Positions 7,119-17,823 of a stretch of 59,191 bases of DNA are shown one piece after another. The notes below the pieces were generated by a model. That model was given only the letters and a program-made list of their open reading frames with translations. It ran no database searches and had not been told where the DNA came from. Each line of letters begins with the position of its first letter. Position 1 is the stretch's first letter. The translations under genes were made by a program, and so were the position numbers. The stretch is from Acidimicrobiia bacterium (GTDB lineage Bacteria > Actinomycetota > Acidimicrobiia > Acidimicrobiales > Poriferisodalaceae): assembly GCA_022826045.1 (NCBI GenBank), contig JAJDVQ010000053.1:1-59191 (forward strand), in the 5' to 3' direction.

Positions 7119-8386
7119 CAGTCCTGCCCGGCCGCTGGCGCAGATGCGCGCAACTCACCAGAAATCAGCTTCGGCAGCAGAGCGTCCCGAAGATCACCCA
7201 AGAGTTGAGAGCTTGCCTGTATCAATTGCTCACAACCCCAAAGACTTGACACAGCCTCAGTGAAGGCTGCAATTGCATCGTCCGAGGGCCTCGCGTATAG
7301 ATTCCGGTAGGCCAGATTTCGATTGAGCCCGGGCACCGCTGAATCTGATGTTACTGAAGGCAACTGTTGTCGCTGCAACATGTAATACAGATACTCGATT
7401 GTCAATCCCGCACCGCGAGCGACAGCGTAGAAGGCCGTGTCGATTGGGAAGAAGTCAGCCTGCGACCGGCGGACCGTGCCGGGGTTACCCTTCCTGCCGA
7501 CAATGATTCCTGGGCCTTTAACGAGGTGTTCGTCATGCCACCCAATTTGACCGTTCGAGCCATATACCGGGACCGGCCCGTACTTACGTTCTGACGCTTT
7601 GAGTGCCTTGCCGTATTCAAGTTCAATAGCATCACCTAGCTGCTCGATGTTCCACCCGGCAGGAACGGTTCCAAGTCGGGAGTCCACAAGTTGGCTTGGG
7701 AAGACCTGGTAGGTTTCGGCGGGAAGGCCAGGAAGGGACTCGCCCTCACGCCATCGGCCCTCCATCTTTGCACGCACTGGCTCAAAGTCTGCAAACCATG
7801 CCTTATAGAGCGATTGGGCCATCTCCTCCAACGTCTCGCACATGCACCGGTTCAACTCGATCCTCGCGTTCAGTGCTCCCAGAACCTCCGCAACCTTTCG
7901 CTGCTCATCCAGATGGAGCGGCGGATACGGGATGTGCGTAAGGTGATGGCGCGATACGTTTGGAAAGGTCGAGCCGGTAGCCTGTTTAAGAAGAGTTGGC
8001 AATCTCATTTCGATCACGGCACGAAGAAACGGTTGCAAGCTGGCATTAGTGCTGTGCCGTATTGCCGCGATGCCGCGACCGATAGCATATTCTTGGTCGG
8101 CCCAGTTCATTCGGCCAGTAGTTGATCCACGTACGCAGAATAGTATGTCGCCAACCTCTGCAATGCGCTTTGGCTCAGTGGTGTATTGAAGTGGAATGGG
8201 ATTGTGCTCACCAAACTCCGTAGGTCCGTTCAGAAGAGGAACACCTGCATCTGGATTTACCGCGTCACCCGGCGGTGATTGTCCCATGATAATCTCAGCG
8301 ACATCGCCCAGTCGTACTGCGAATGGCTGCTCCAAAGGGTCACAAGGATTGCATCCTGAATGAACCTCGGCTTCGGCACGTGACAT
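7118..8386 (-). CDS. hsdS: Type I restriction-modification specificity subunit HsdS
   Basis: 422 residues. Two target-recognition domains are visible: the first from about residue 20 (RLGDVAEIIMGQSPPG), the second from about 240 (EQLGDAIELEYGKALKASER, VPVYGSNGQIGW), each followed by a conserved helix (HLDEQRKVAEVLGALNARIELN and the terminal LLGDLRDALLPKLISGELR). It would direct HsdM to a bipartite DNA site. The ATG is four bases after the stop of the 91-residue gene. The region is noticeably AT-richer than the surrounding genome, as is common for exchanged hsdS genes. No hsdR is adjacent. Confidence 0.92.
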   Translation of the reverse strand: MSRAEAEVHSGCNPCDPLEQPFAVRLGDVAEIIMGQSPPGDAVNPDAGVPLLNGPTEFGEHNPIPLQYTTEPKRIAEVGDILFCVRGSTTGRMNWADQEYAIGRGIAAIRHSTNASLQPFLRAVIEMRLPTLLKQATGSTFPNVSRHHLTHIPYPPLHLDEQRKVAEVLGALNARIELNRCMCETLEEMAQSLYKAWFADFEPVRAKMEGRWREGESLPGLPAETYQVFPSQLVDSRLGTVPAGWNIEQLGDAIELEYGKALKASERKYGPVPVYGSNGQIGWHDEHLVKGPGIIVGRKGNPGTVRRSQADFFPIDTAFYAVARGAGLTIEYLYYMLQRQQLPSVTSDSAVPGLNRNLAYRNLYARPSDDAIAAFTEAVSSLWGCEQLIQASSQLLGDLRDALLPKLISGELRASAPAAGQD

Positions 8387-8390
8387 GGAG

Positions 8391-8666
8391 TCAATGCGAC
8401 TTTCGCGCTATGCATACGGCAGAAAACTCATTCGCACCGGGATTCAACCACGCTTCTTCATTCTCACCTTCCCATTCCGCATGGTCGGGCTTCGGCCGAA
8501 TGCTCATGGTGCTCAGGCTATCGACATGAAGATTGTCGAAACTGGCTTCATAGCCGTTGACAACGACTCTGAGGTCCGGCGGGTACTCGGCCAACGCTGC
8601 GATCAGGTCCTTGACCGTCAGCGGCCGGCGCTGTTTCTTGCGTGTGTCGGCCGTGCTGTTGGTCAT
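8391..8666 (-). CDS. Small conserved protein between hsdM and hsdS
   Basis: 91 residues from ATG 8666, chosen because AGGAGG lies just ahead; a longer frame to 8795 runs into the hsdM gene. The core LTVKDLIAALAEYPPDLRVVVNGYE is a pattern common in small phage and plasmid proteins of unknown function. No catalytic motif or membrane segment. It sits between hsdM and hsdS, within an operon of closely packed genes, so it is probably co-produced with the methyltransferase. It might modulate or mask the complex; no direct evidence. Confidence 0.7.
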   Translation of the reverse strand: MTNSTADTRKKQRRPLTVKDLIAALAEYPPDLRVVVNGYEASFDNLHVDSLSTMSIRPKPDHAEWEGENEEAWLNPGANEFSAVCIARKSH

Positions 8667-8719
8667 CCTGCCTCCTTCGATACTCAAGTCGCCTATAGCG
8701 GTCGACTCCGCTATGGACC

Positions 8720-10729
<2,010 letters not shown>

Positions 10730-10811
10730 GCATCATCTCCGCGCTGCCTGAGGCCCCGCAAGACGGCACCTATCTGCTGAGGCTTGTTCTACCTGACGCT
10801 GGCCGTGCGCG

Positions 10812-11249
10812 ATGCGACTCGCCTGGGACGGCATCTCGCCGCTCGCCAGTAGCGTCGCGACGATGGTTGCTGTCGGGCTGGCGCGGCTCATGGCCGTGTC
10901 GCATCTGGCCTACATCGTGTTCCTGCTGGTCGGCGGGTTTGCCGCGAAGCGCCGACCGAAGCTGATGAAGTGGCACCTCGCCGCATTCGGCGCAGCCGGA
11001 TTGGTGAACCTCACCGGTTCCGATTGCCCGCTGACCACCTGGGAGAAGTGGTTCCTCCTTCAAGCAGGGCGGGAACCGTATGAGACCGGCTCTGCCTCTC
11101 ACTACCTCGTGGAGCCCTTCTATTCGAAAGGCATCACCGGCCGCGTGAATTCGGTAATCCTGCTCGCACTCGTGATTCCGGTCTTGGTGAGCTACTGGCG
11201 GCTGATTCGCAGCTCCGCGGCCGACTCCGGCGAGTCCACTACGAACTAA
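10812..11249 (+). CDS. DUF2784 family membrane protein
   Basis: Up to 145 residues; a start at ATG 10863 would remove 17 leading residues and fits the family length better. Features of DUF2784: an N-terminal membrane helix (LAYIVFLLVGGFAA), WHLAAFGAAGLVNLTG, then CPLTTWEKWFLLQAG, a YLVEPFYSKGIT segment and a final membrane helix (ILLALVIPVLVSYW). Function of the family is unknown. It stands alone between the divergent hsdM operon and the cobalamin riboswitch, and marks the left edge of the ordinary chromosomal region. Confidence 0.75.
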   Translation: MRLAWDGISPLASSVATMVAVGLARLMAVSHLAYIVFLLVGGFAAKRRPKLMKWHLAAFGAAGLVNLTGSDCPLTTWEKWFLLQAGREPYETGSASHYLVEPFYSKGITGRVNSVILLALVIPVLVSYWRLIRSSAADSGESTTN

Positions 11250-11269
11250 CCCTTCGCGTCCCGGCCGCG

Positions 11270-11400
11270 CCATAGACTCGCACCCGGTTGTCGTGAGCGA
11301 AGCCGGTGAGATCCCGGCACTGTCCCGCAACGGTGATGCCCCTTCGGGGGACGAGTCCGGTCGCCTCCCGGCCGCCATCACGCGAACCGATTCCTCGAGG
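11270..11400 (+). promoter_or_regulatory. Cobalamin (B12) riboswitch
   Basis: The core at 11303-11338 contains GGTGAGATCCCGGCACTG and CCCGCAACGGTGA, the conserved adenosylcobalamin-aptamer elements, then a CCCC-TTC-GGGG hairpin and a GAGTCCGGTCGCC B12-box region (11353-11373). It ends about 70 bp before the start codon of a BtuF-like gene, so high corrinoid would reduce expression of the B12 importer and CobO. The outer boundaries are approximate. Confidence 0.9.
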
Positions 11401-11468
11401 TAAGGAGCGGCTCGTGCGGTGGGTGCTCCCGCTGCTCGGCCCTGAACTCGAGCAGAAGGGAGAACACC

Positions 11469-12365
11469 ATGAACCGCACCGCCACCAAGCGAGCGGCCCT
11501 GCCACTGCGACTGCTCTGGGCATTGCTGACTCTCGCCGTTGTGGCGTCAGCCTGCACGAGCAGCGACGCCGAGCCGGCTGAAGCACACGAGTTCCAGCGG
11601 ATCGTGTCGATCTCGCCCACCGGTACCGAGATCCTGTTCGCCATCGGCGCAGGCGAGCGTGTCGTGGCCGTCGACCAGTTCTCGTACTACCCGCCCGAGG
11701 CCCCCGTGACCGACCTCGACGGCTGGAATCCGAATCTCGAGGCGATTGCGTCGTACGAGCCCGACCTCGTAGTGCTGCAAACCAACGGCGACCTCATCGC
11801 GGGGCTCGAGGCACTGGGCATCGCCGTGCTCGCCCACGACGCGCCCTCCGTCTTCGACGACGTCTACGCCCAGATCGCCCAGTTCGGCGACGTCACCGGC
11901 CAGGTCGACGAGGCAGCCCAGCTCGCCGCCGACATGCAGGCTGACATCGCCGACCTGATCGCCGCTGCACCCGATGCCTCCGGGCTGACCTATTACCACG
12001 AGCTCGACAACACGCTGTACAGCGTCACGAGCGGCACCTTCATCGGGCAGGTGTACGGGCTGTTCGGGCTCGACAACGTCGCCGATCCGGCCGACGCCGA
12101 CGGCAGCCACTTCGGCTACCCCCAGCTCAACGACGAATACCTGGTTGACGCAGACCCCGACCTGATCTTCCTGGCCGACACGTTGTGCTGCGGCCAGAAC
12201 GCCGAGACTGTGGCAGCGCGCCCGGGCTGGAATCAGCTCACCGCGGTGCAGGCCGGGACTGTCGTCGAGCTCAGCGACGACATCGTGTCCCGGTGGGGAC
12301 CGCGCTTGGTCGACTTCATCGCCGCCATTTCAGGCGTCCTGGTCGACATCGGTGCTGCGAGCTGA
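11469..12365 (+). CDS. btuF: Corrinoid ABC transporter substrate-binding lipoprotein (BtuF-like)
   Basis: 298 residues with an Arg/Lys N-terminus, a hydrophobic segment and a lipobox VVASAC at about residue 29, then a type III periplasmic-binding fold (RIVSISPTGTEILFAIGAGERVVAVD; an EPDLVVLQ segment; a long linking helix about 135-165). Good ribosome site (GAAGGGAG) ahead of the ATG. It follows a cobalamin riboswitch and precedes the permease, ATPase and CobO genes, so vitamin B12 or another corrinoid is the likely cargo rather than heme or siderophore. Confidence 0.88.
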   Translation: MNRTATKRAALPLRLLWALLTLAVVASACTSSDAEPAEAHEFQRIVSISPTGTEILFAIGAGERVVAVDQFSYYPPEAPVTDLDGWNPNLEAIASYEPDLVVLQTNGDLIAGLEALGIAVLAHDAPSVFDDVYAQIAQFGDVTGQVDEAAQLAADMQADIADLIAAAPDASGLTYYHELDNTLYSVTSGTFIGQVYGLFGLDNVADPADADGSHFGYPQLNDEYLVDADPDLIFLADTLCCGQNAETVAARPGWNQLTAVQAGTVVELSDDIVSRWGPRLVDFIAAISGVLVDIGAAS

Positions 12366-12377
12366 TCGGGTGCAGCC

Positions 12378-13463
12378 GTGACCGAAGCTCGTGCGGCCGG
12401 TTCCACGACTTGGAGCGGCGCGGACACTGCGCTGCAGGCGGCCGATCTGAGACTGCGACAGCTCGGCATCGGCGCGGCAGCCGTCGTCGTCGCCGTGGTC
12501 GCGGGGCTGACCATCGGGCCGGTCGGTATCGGTGCACACCGTGTGGTGCTCGAGCTCGCGGACGCGCTACCTGGTTTGGCGTTCGACTCGGGGCTCAGCG
12601 ATGCCCATGCCGCGATCGTGCGGGAAATCCGTTTGCCCCGCGTCGTGCTCGGACTGCTCGTGGGAGCGACGCTTTCCATGAGCGGCGCCACCTACCAGGC
12701 CGCATTCCGAAACCCGCTGGCCGACCCGTACCTGCTGGGCATCGCTGCGGGCGCAGGTCTCGGCGCCACTATCGCCATCACCGCCAACGTGGGCGATGGC
12801 GCCGGCGCATTCGACCCAGTGCCCCTGGCTGCCTTCGCCGGAGGACTCGTGGCGGTGACGGTGTCGTACGCCGCAGGCCATCTTGGCGGGCGCTCGACGG
12901 CGTCGCTGATCCTCGCCGGCATCGCCGTCGCCAGCTTCCTGACGGCCTGCCAGACCTACGTGCTGCAGGCCAACAGCGACGCATTTCGCAGGATCATCGC
13001 CTGGATCCTCGGCCGGATCGCGACGTCGGGATGGTCGGAGCCTGCGCTGATGCTCCCCTACTTCGTGATCACCGCCGCCGTCGTGATGCGCTACCGCCGG
13101 GCGCTGGACGTGCTGGCGGTGGGCGACGAGGAGGCTGCAGCCCTCGGAGTCAATCCGCGGCGAGTTCGCCTGGTGGTGGTGCTGGCGGCATCACTGGCTG
13201 CCGCCGCGGCAGTCTCTGTGAGCGGGCTCATCGGCTTCGTCGGGATCATCGTGCCCCACACCGTGCGGCTTGCGTTCGGCGCCAGCAACCGGGTCGTGCT
13301 GCCGCTGTCGGTGCTGTTCGGCGGCGCCTTCATGGTGTTCGCCGACTTGGCGGCGCGCACGGTGCTCTCGCCGGCGGAGCTGCCGATCGGCGTCGTCACC
13401 GCGTTCCTGGGAGCACCGTTCTTCGTGCTCGTGCTGCGGACCTCGCGCCGGGAGGTCTGGTGA
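12378..13463 (+). CDS. btuC: Corrinoid ABC transporter permease (BtuC/FecCD family)
   Basis: 361 residues from a GTG 12 bases after the binding-protein gene. Multiple membrane helices of the FecCD type, with family signatures PRVVLGLLVGATLSMSGATYQ, NPLADPYLLGIAAGAGLGA and GLIGFVGIIVPHTVRL near the C-terminus. The stop overlaps the start of the ATPase gene by one base (TGATG). It forms the membrane channel of the importer under riboswitch control. Confidence 0.92.
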   Translation: MTEARAAGSTTWSGADTALQAADLRLRQLGIGAAAVVVAVVAGLTIGPVGIGAHRVVLELADALPGLAFDSGLSDAHAAIVREIRLPRVVLGLLVGATLSMSGATYQAAFRNPLADPYLLGIAAGAGLGATIAITANVGDGAGAFDPVPLAAFAGGLVAVTVSYAAGHLGGRSTASLILAGIAVASFLTACQTYVLQANSDAFRRIIAWILGRIATSGWSEPALMLPYFVITAAVVMRYRRALDVLAVGDEEAAALGVNPRRVRLVVVLAASLAAAAAVSVSGLIGFVGIIVPHTVRLAFGASNRVVLPLSVLFGGAFMVFADLAARTVLSPAELPIGVVTAFLGAPFFVLVLRTSRREVW

Positions 13464-14281
13464 TGGCGGTGCGAATCCAGTCCGTCGCAGTGCAGCTCGA
13501 CAGCACCCAGGTGCTGCGCAGCGTCGACCTGGATGTCGCGGCGGGTGAATGGGTGAACGTCATCGGTCCCAATGGCGCCGGCAAGACCACCCTGCTGCGG
13601 GCCGTGCTCGGGCTTGTGCCGTTCCGGGGAAGCATCGACATCAACGGCCTGCGCGACCGTCGGCGCTCAGCACGAGCCCGTCACGTGGCCTACGTGCCGC
13701 AGACGCCGGTGATTCCGCCGGGGATGCTCGTGGCCGACTACGTGCTGCTGGGGCGCACTCCTCACCGCGGTGTCTTCGCGGCCGAGACCGTCACCGATCG
13801 CAGAATCGCGGCCGAAGTGTTGGAGCGGCTAGATCTCGGCGGCTTCAGCGATCGCACCGTGCAGTCGCTCTCCGGCGGCGAGCGCCAGCGCACTGTGCTG
13901 GCCCGCGCGCTCGCGCAGCAGACCGAGGTCGTGCTGCTGGACGAGCCGACCACAGCGCTCGACCTCGGCCACCAGCAAGATGTGCTCGAACTCGTCGAGA
14001 CGCTGCGGCGCGAGCGTGGCTTGACCGTCATCGCAACGCTGCACGACCTGACGCTCGCAGCCCGCTACGGCGACCGCGTTGCGGTGCTCGCCGGCGGCCG
14101 GATCGCGCAGTGCGGTCGACCTGCCGAGGTGCTTACGGTGGAGACCATCGCCGAGCACTTCGGAGCACACGTCCGCGTCATCGACGATCCGGAGGGACCG
14201 GTCATCGTCCCCACCTCCGCGCCCGCGCCCGAGTTTGGGGCAGCCGAATTTGCAGCACTCGCAACCAGCAAGGAGTCGTGA
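13463..14281 (+). CDS. btuD: Corrinoid ABC transporter ATP-binding protein (BtuD-like)
   Basis: 272 residues. Walker A GPNGAGKTTL near residue 35, Q-loop PQTPVIPPG, signature LSGGERQRTVLARALAQ, Walker B VVLLDEPTTALD and switch LHDLTLAARY. The start ATG overlaps the permease stop, and its own stop overlaps the CobO start by one base, so the four genes are translationally coupled. A C-terminal tail of about 30 residues rich in Ala/Pro is not part of the ATPase core. Confidence 0.92.
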   Translation: MAVRIQSVAVQLDSTQVLRSVDLDVAAGEWVNVIGPNGAGKTTLLRAVLGLVPFRGSIDINGLRDRRRSARARHVAYVPQTPVIPPGMLVADYVLLGRTPHRGVFAAETVTDRRIAAEVLERLDLGGFSDRTVQSLSGGERQRTVLARALAQQTEVVLLDEPTTALDLGHQQDVLELVETLRRERGLTVIATLHDLTLAARYGDRVAVLAGGRIAQCGRPAEVLTVETIAEHFGAHVRVIDDPEGPVIVPTSAPAPEFGAAEFAALATSKES

Positions 14282-14865
14282 TGAACGACGTACCGTCAGA
14301 TGCCGAATCGCCGCCGACCGAGGATCCGCGACCTGGTGGCTTGCGGACCGCCCGCAGCCTCGTAGTGGTGAACACCGGCGACGGCAAGGGCAAGTCGTCG
14401 TCGGCATTCGGCACCGCCATGAGAGCACGCGCCCGTGGCTGGCCGGTCGCCGTCGTGCAGTTCCTGAAGTCGGACGACTGGGTGACCGGCGAGCAGTTGA
14501 TGGCCGAGCCGCTCGGCATCGACTTCTGGTCGCTGGGAGAAGGCTTCACCTGGGACAGCGAGGACCTGACGCGTGACGAAGCTGAGGCCCGCGAGGCTTG
14601 GCGGCACGGCAAGGAACTGGTGTCGGCGGGCGAGCACCGGCTGGTGGTATTCGACGAGATCACCTACCCGCTCAACTGGGGCTGGATCGACGCCTCAGAC
14701 GTGGAGGCCACGTTCAGGGAACGGCCAGAGCATGTCTCGTTGGTACTGACCGGGCGTGATGCACCGGAGTGGATGACGGACCTGGCCGACACGGTGACCG
14801 AGATGCGCAAGGCCAAGCACGCCTACGACTCGGGGATCGCGGCCAAGAAGGGCATCGACTACTGA
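14281..14865 (+). CDS. cobO: Cob(I)alamin adenosyltransferase CobO/BtuR type
   Basis: 194 residues. Phosphate-binding loop NTGDGKGKSSSAFG near residue 32, then VVQFLKS, and the VVFDEITYPLNWGWI and LVLTGRDAPEWM segments typical of CobA/CobO/BtuR enzymes that attach adenosyl to corrinoids. Last gene of the riboswitch-controlled operon, so imported corrinoid would be adenosylated at once. Starts within the TGATG overlap with the ATPase gene. Confidence 0.93.
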   Translation: MNDVPSDAESPPTEDPRPGGLRTARSLVVVNTGDGKGKSSSAFGTAMRARARGWPVAVVQFLKSDDWVTGEQLMAEPLGIDFWSLGEGFTWDSEDLTRDEAEAREAWRHGKELVSAGEHRLVVFDEITYPLNWGWIDASDVEATFRERPEHVSLVLTGRDAPEWMTDLADTVTEMRKAKHAYDSGIAAKKGIDY

Positions 14866-14966
14866 GCCGCTGTGAGCGCGTGCCCGTGTGCCGCGTTCTC
14901 AGATTCTTCTCATCTCGGCTTCGTACCGTGCGTGCACCCCCTTACGGCTACTCGGAGGCGAACCGC

Positions 14967-15713
14967 GTGCTGAGATTCTTCCGCCCATCGCTGCTCGCGG
15001 TCGCGGCAGTCATGTCACTGGTGGCAATGGCTTGCTCAGGAGGCAACCAGAACGGCCTGCCAACGCTGCTGGAGAGCACGTCGACCAGTGCCGCCGAAGC
15101 GCTCACGGCTGCAGGCTCTGACGGACCTTCCGAGGTGCCCGCTTCACCAAGCGCAACCACAGCTCCTGCATCGGCCGACACGGCGTCGACTGACGCAGAA
15201 CAGGACGGCGCCGCCGAAGCCGTCGGCGACGAGGAGCGCCTGCTGGAGTTTGCAGCGTGCATGCGCGACAACGGCGTGGAGTTTCCCGACCCGATCGTCG
15301 AGGCTGACGGCACGATCAGCTTCGGTCTGCGGCCGGGCGCCGGCGGTGCCTCCCAGTCGGCAGAGAATCTGCAGCGCATCGGGCGCGATCCGGACCTGCC
15401 GGCAGCGCGCGACGCATGCGGGGGCCTTCTCGAAGGCCTCGCGTTCGGCCGAGGCAGTCAGGACTTCGCGGAGGCCCAGGCCGAGCGGGCCGACCGACTG
15501 CTCGAATTCGCCCAGTGCCTGCGCGACAACGGCATCGATGTCGGTGATCCCGACACCAGCGGATTTGGCCCCGGCGGAGGCGGCGGCGCAGCCCTCCCAT
15601 TCGGAGACGTGGACTTCGACGATCCCGATGTGAGCGCCGCGATGGACATCTGCGCCGAACAAGTGTCAATTGCCCTGGGACGACGTGCCGGTCAGCCGCA
15701 GGCGGGACGATGA
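14967..15713 (+). CDS. Secreted lipoprotein with two internal repeats
   Basis: 248 residues from GTG 14967, preceded by GGAGG eight bases away. Signal segment LLAVAAVMSLVAMAC gives a lipobox cysteine at about residue 23, followed by a Ser/Thr/Ala-rich linker. Two related units follow, each with LLEFAxCxRDNGxxxxDP and a later conserved cysteine (C-G and C-A-E). This layout is typical of actinobacterial efflux-linked lipoproteins of unknown role. It overlaps the adaptor gene by four bases, so it probably works with the MacB-like transporter that follows. Confidence 0.82.
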   Translation: MLRFFRPSLLAVAAVMSLVAMACSGGNQNGLPTLLESTSTSAAEALTAAGSDGPSEVPASPSATTAPASADTASTDAEQDGAAEAVGDEERLLEFAACMRDNGVEFPDPIVEADGTISFGLRPGAGGASQSAENLQRIGRDPDLPAARDACGGLLEGLAFGRGSQDFAEAQAERADRLLEFAQCLRDNGIDVGDPDTSGFGPGGGGGAALPFGDVDFDDPDVSAAMDICAEQVSIALGRRAGQPQAGR

Positions 15714-17809
15714 GCATGTCGCGCGCAGGCCGATGGTCGAGGGTTGCCGCAATCTCCGGCCTGCTCATCGTCATTGCTGGGATCGTGCTCATCGTCGCGC
15801 TCGTACTCCTCCGCGATGACTCAGACGACACCTCGAGCGACGCGGCCGAGTCGAGCCTCACCACGACGGTGATCGAACAGCGCGACCTCACCGAGTACCT
15901 CGAGATCGACGGAACGCTCGACTACGAAGGCACAGTCACACTCGCCGCCCGTAGCGACGGATCGCTGATTCATCTTGCTGCCGAGGGCACCGTCGTGGGC
16001 CGGGGCGAATCCATCTACCTGATCCTGGATCCCCCGACCGACGCGGAAACCGCCGATGCGCTGGCCGAAGTCGCATCGGCGCAGGACTCGCTCATGGCTG
16101 CTGAAGACGACCTGAGCAGCGCCCGATCCGGGCCCTCGGACGCCGACATGGCCGCGGCACGAGCCGATGTTGCCACGGCCGTCGAGGCGCGGGACGAGCT
16201 GATCGCAGCGCCCACCGTGTCTGAGATCCGCACGGCCGAGGCCGCTGTGGCCGTTGCTGCGGAAGCACTCGAGCATCTCGACAACCCCACGGATGCCGCA
16301 CGCGCGCAGGCCCGCTCCGACCTCGCCGCTGCCCAAGAGCAGCTCGCCCAGTTGATTGCCGGAGCAACACGAGCCGAGATCGACTCTGCGAAGGCCAACT
16401 TGGTGACGTTGCAAGAAGCGCTCGCAGAATTGCTCGCTGAGCCATCGGAAGCCGAGATCGAATCGGCCGAAGCGGCGGTGGCGATCGCCTGGGAACGGCT
16501 CCGCGAAGAACAGCAGTGCTGCAGCACCGACGCCGAGATTGATGAACTGCGCGCCGTATTGCTGACCGCCGAAGAGGCGCTCGACGAACTCCTCGCCGGT
16601 CCGACCGAAGCTGAGGTCGATGAGGCAGAGGCACAGGTGCTCGCCGCTCAGGAGGCGCTCGACGGTCTCACCGACGGCCCGTCGGACGCAGAGATCGGCG
16701 ATGCCGAAGCCCAGGTGCTCGCCGCACAGGAAACGCTCGACCTGCTCGACAATCCCACCGAGGCGACGCGAGCCCAGGCACGGGCCGATCTCGCCGCTGC
16801 CTCAGAAGCACTTTCGGACCTGCGCGCCGGCCCCTCAGACGCAGAGATCGACGCCGCGAACGCAGCAATCTTGGTTGCGGAAGAGGCCCTGGCCGACCTG
16901 TTGGCTCCCGCGTCGGAGACGGAGCTCGCGACGCTCACGGCGGCAGTCCAGAGTGCTGAAGCAGGGCTCAACGCCGCTGAGGCCAACTGGGCTGATCTCA
17001 GCCATAGTCAGCACTCGCTCATCGTCCTGTACGGCAACATGCCCGCATATCGCACCATGGAGCCGGAAACCTCCGGCGACGATGTCCGTCAGCTCCAGGA
17101 GAACCTCGTCGAGCTCGGCTACCTCGATCGGGAACAGCGGGTCGCCGACGGCGTCTTCGACGAGGCCACGGCCGCGGCAGTGCAGCGTTGGCAGCAGGAC
17201 GTCGGACACCGCGTCGACGCGACAGTGGGCACCGCCGATGTGCTGTTCGTCGATGGTCCGGTGCAGATCGGGCCTTGGTCGGCGGGCGTCGAGGTGGGCC
17301 AGGATCTGCCAGCTGGTACGACGCTTGCGTCGCTGACGGTGATCGAGTCGCCGACCGGCGGTGTCATGGCCACCACCCAGCGCGTCGCCGCCAACCTTCC
17401 CCTCGGCGACCGGGATCTCGTCAGCGAGGGGATCATCGTCAACGTGGAGTTGCCCGACGGCACCGATGTCGAGGGCACAGTTGTCGCCATCAACCCGTCC
17501 CCGGTTGCCGACCCCGCGACGGGCGAGAACGTCGTCGAGTTGACCATTCAGCTCCATAGCCCAGCCTCGGCGGTATGGATCGGCGCGTCGGTAATGGTGG
17601 AAATCACCGAGACCCTCATTGCAGATGCCTTGGTCGTGCCCGCCACCGCGCTGGTTGCCCTCGTCGAGGGCGGGAGCGCCGTGGAGGTTCTCGCCGACGA
17701 CGGAAGCGCTCGCTTGATCGGCGTGGAGACGGGGCTGTTCGTCGACGGCGACGTCGAAGTGCTCAGCCCGGAACTCGAGGCCGGCATGCGAGTGGTGGTT
17801 CCCCGTTGA
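15710..17809 (+). CDS. Efflux adaptor with long repetitive coiled coil and peptidoglycan-binding domain
   Basis: 699 residues. An N-terminal membrane anchor (about 13-36) is followed by a lipoyl-like half (TLDYEGTVTLAARSDGSL), then about 300 residues of Ala/Glu-rich coiled coil with repeats whose units carry GPSxAEI or NPTxAxRAQAR turns, a peptidoglycan-binding-1 type segment (SGDDVRQLQENLVELGYLD), and a membrane-proximal domain with PATALVALVEGG near the end. This is a membrane-fusion-protein plan adapted to a Gram-positive wall. It is followed at once by a MacB-type ATPase and FtsX-type permease. The coiled coil is much longer than in ordinary HlyD/MacA proteins. Confidence 0.85.
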   Translation: MSMSRAGRWSRVAAISGLLIVIAGIVLIVALVLLRDDSDDTSSDAAESSLTTTVIEQRDLTEYLEIDGTLDYEGTVTLAARSDGSLIHLAAEGTVVGRGESIYLILDPPTDAETADALAEVASAQDSLMAAEDDLSSARSGPSDADMAAARADVATAVEARDELIAAPTVSEIRTAEAAVAVAAEALEHLDNPTDAARAQARSDLAAAQEQLAQLIAGATRAEIDSAKANLVTLQEALAELLAEPSEAEIESAEAAVAIAWERLREEQQCCSTDAEIDELRAVLLTAEEALDELLAGPTEAEVDEAEAQVLAAQEALDGLTDGPSDAEIGDAEAQVLAAQETLDLLDNPTEATRAQARADLAAASEALSDLRAGPSDAEIDAANAAILVAEEALADLLAPASETELATLTAAVQSAEAGLNAAEANWADLSHSQHSLIVLYGNMPAYRTMEPETSGDDVRQLQENLVELGYLDREQRVADGVFDEATAAAVQRWQQDVGHRVDATVGTADVLFVDGPVQIGPWSAGVEVGQDLPAGTTLASLTVIESPTGGVMATTQRVAANLPLGDRDLVSEGIIVNVELPDGTDVEGTVVAINPSPVADPATGENVVELTIQLHSPASAVWIGASVMVEITETLIADALVVPATALVALVEGGSAVEVLADDGSARLIGVETGLFVDGDVEVLSPELEAGMRVVVPR

Positions 17810-17823
17810 GCGACCGGAGGGCC

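Noticed and set aside
12185..13462. Long open frame preceding the BtuD-like coding region
   Set aside because: It overlaps the permease gene in another frame and reads as Arg/Gly-rich noise; the true ATPase start is ATG 13463.
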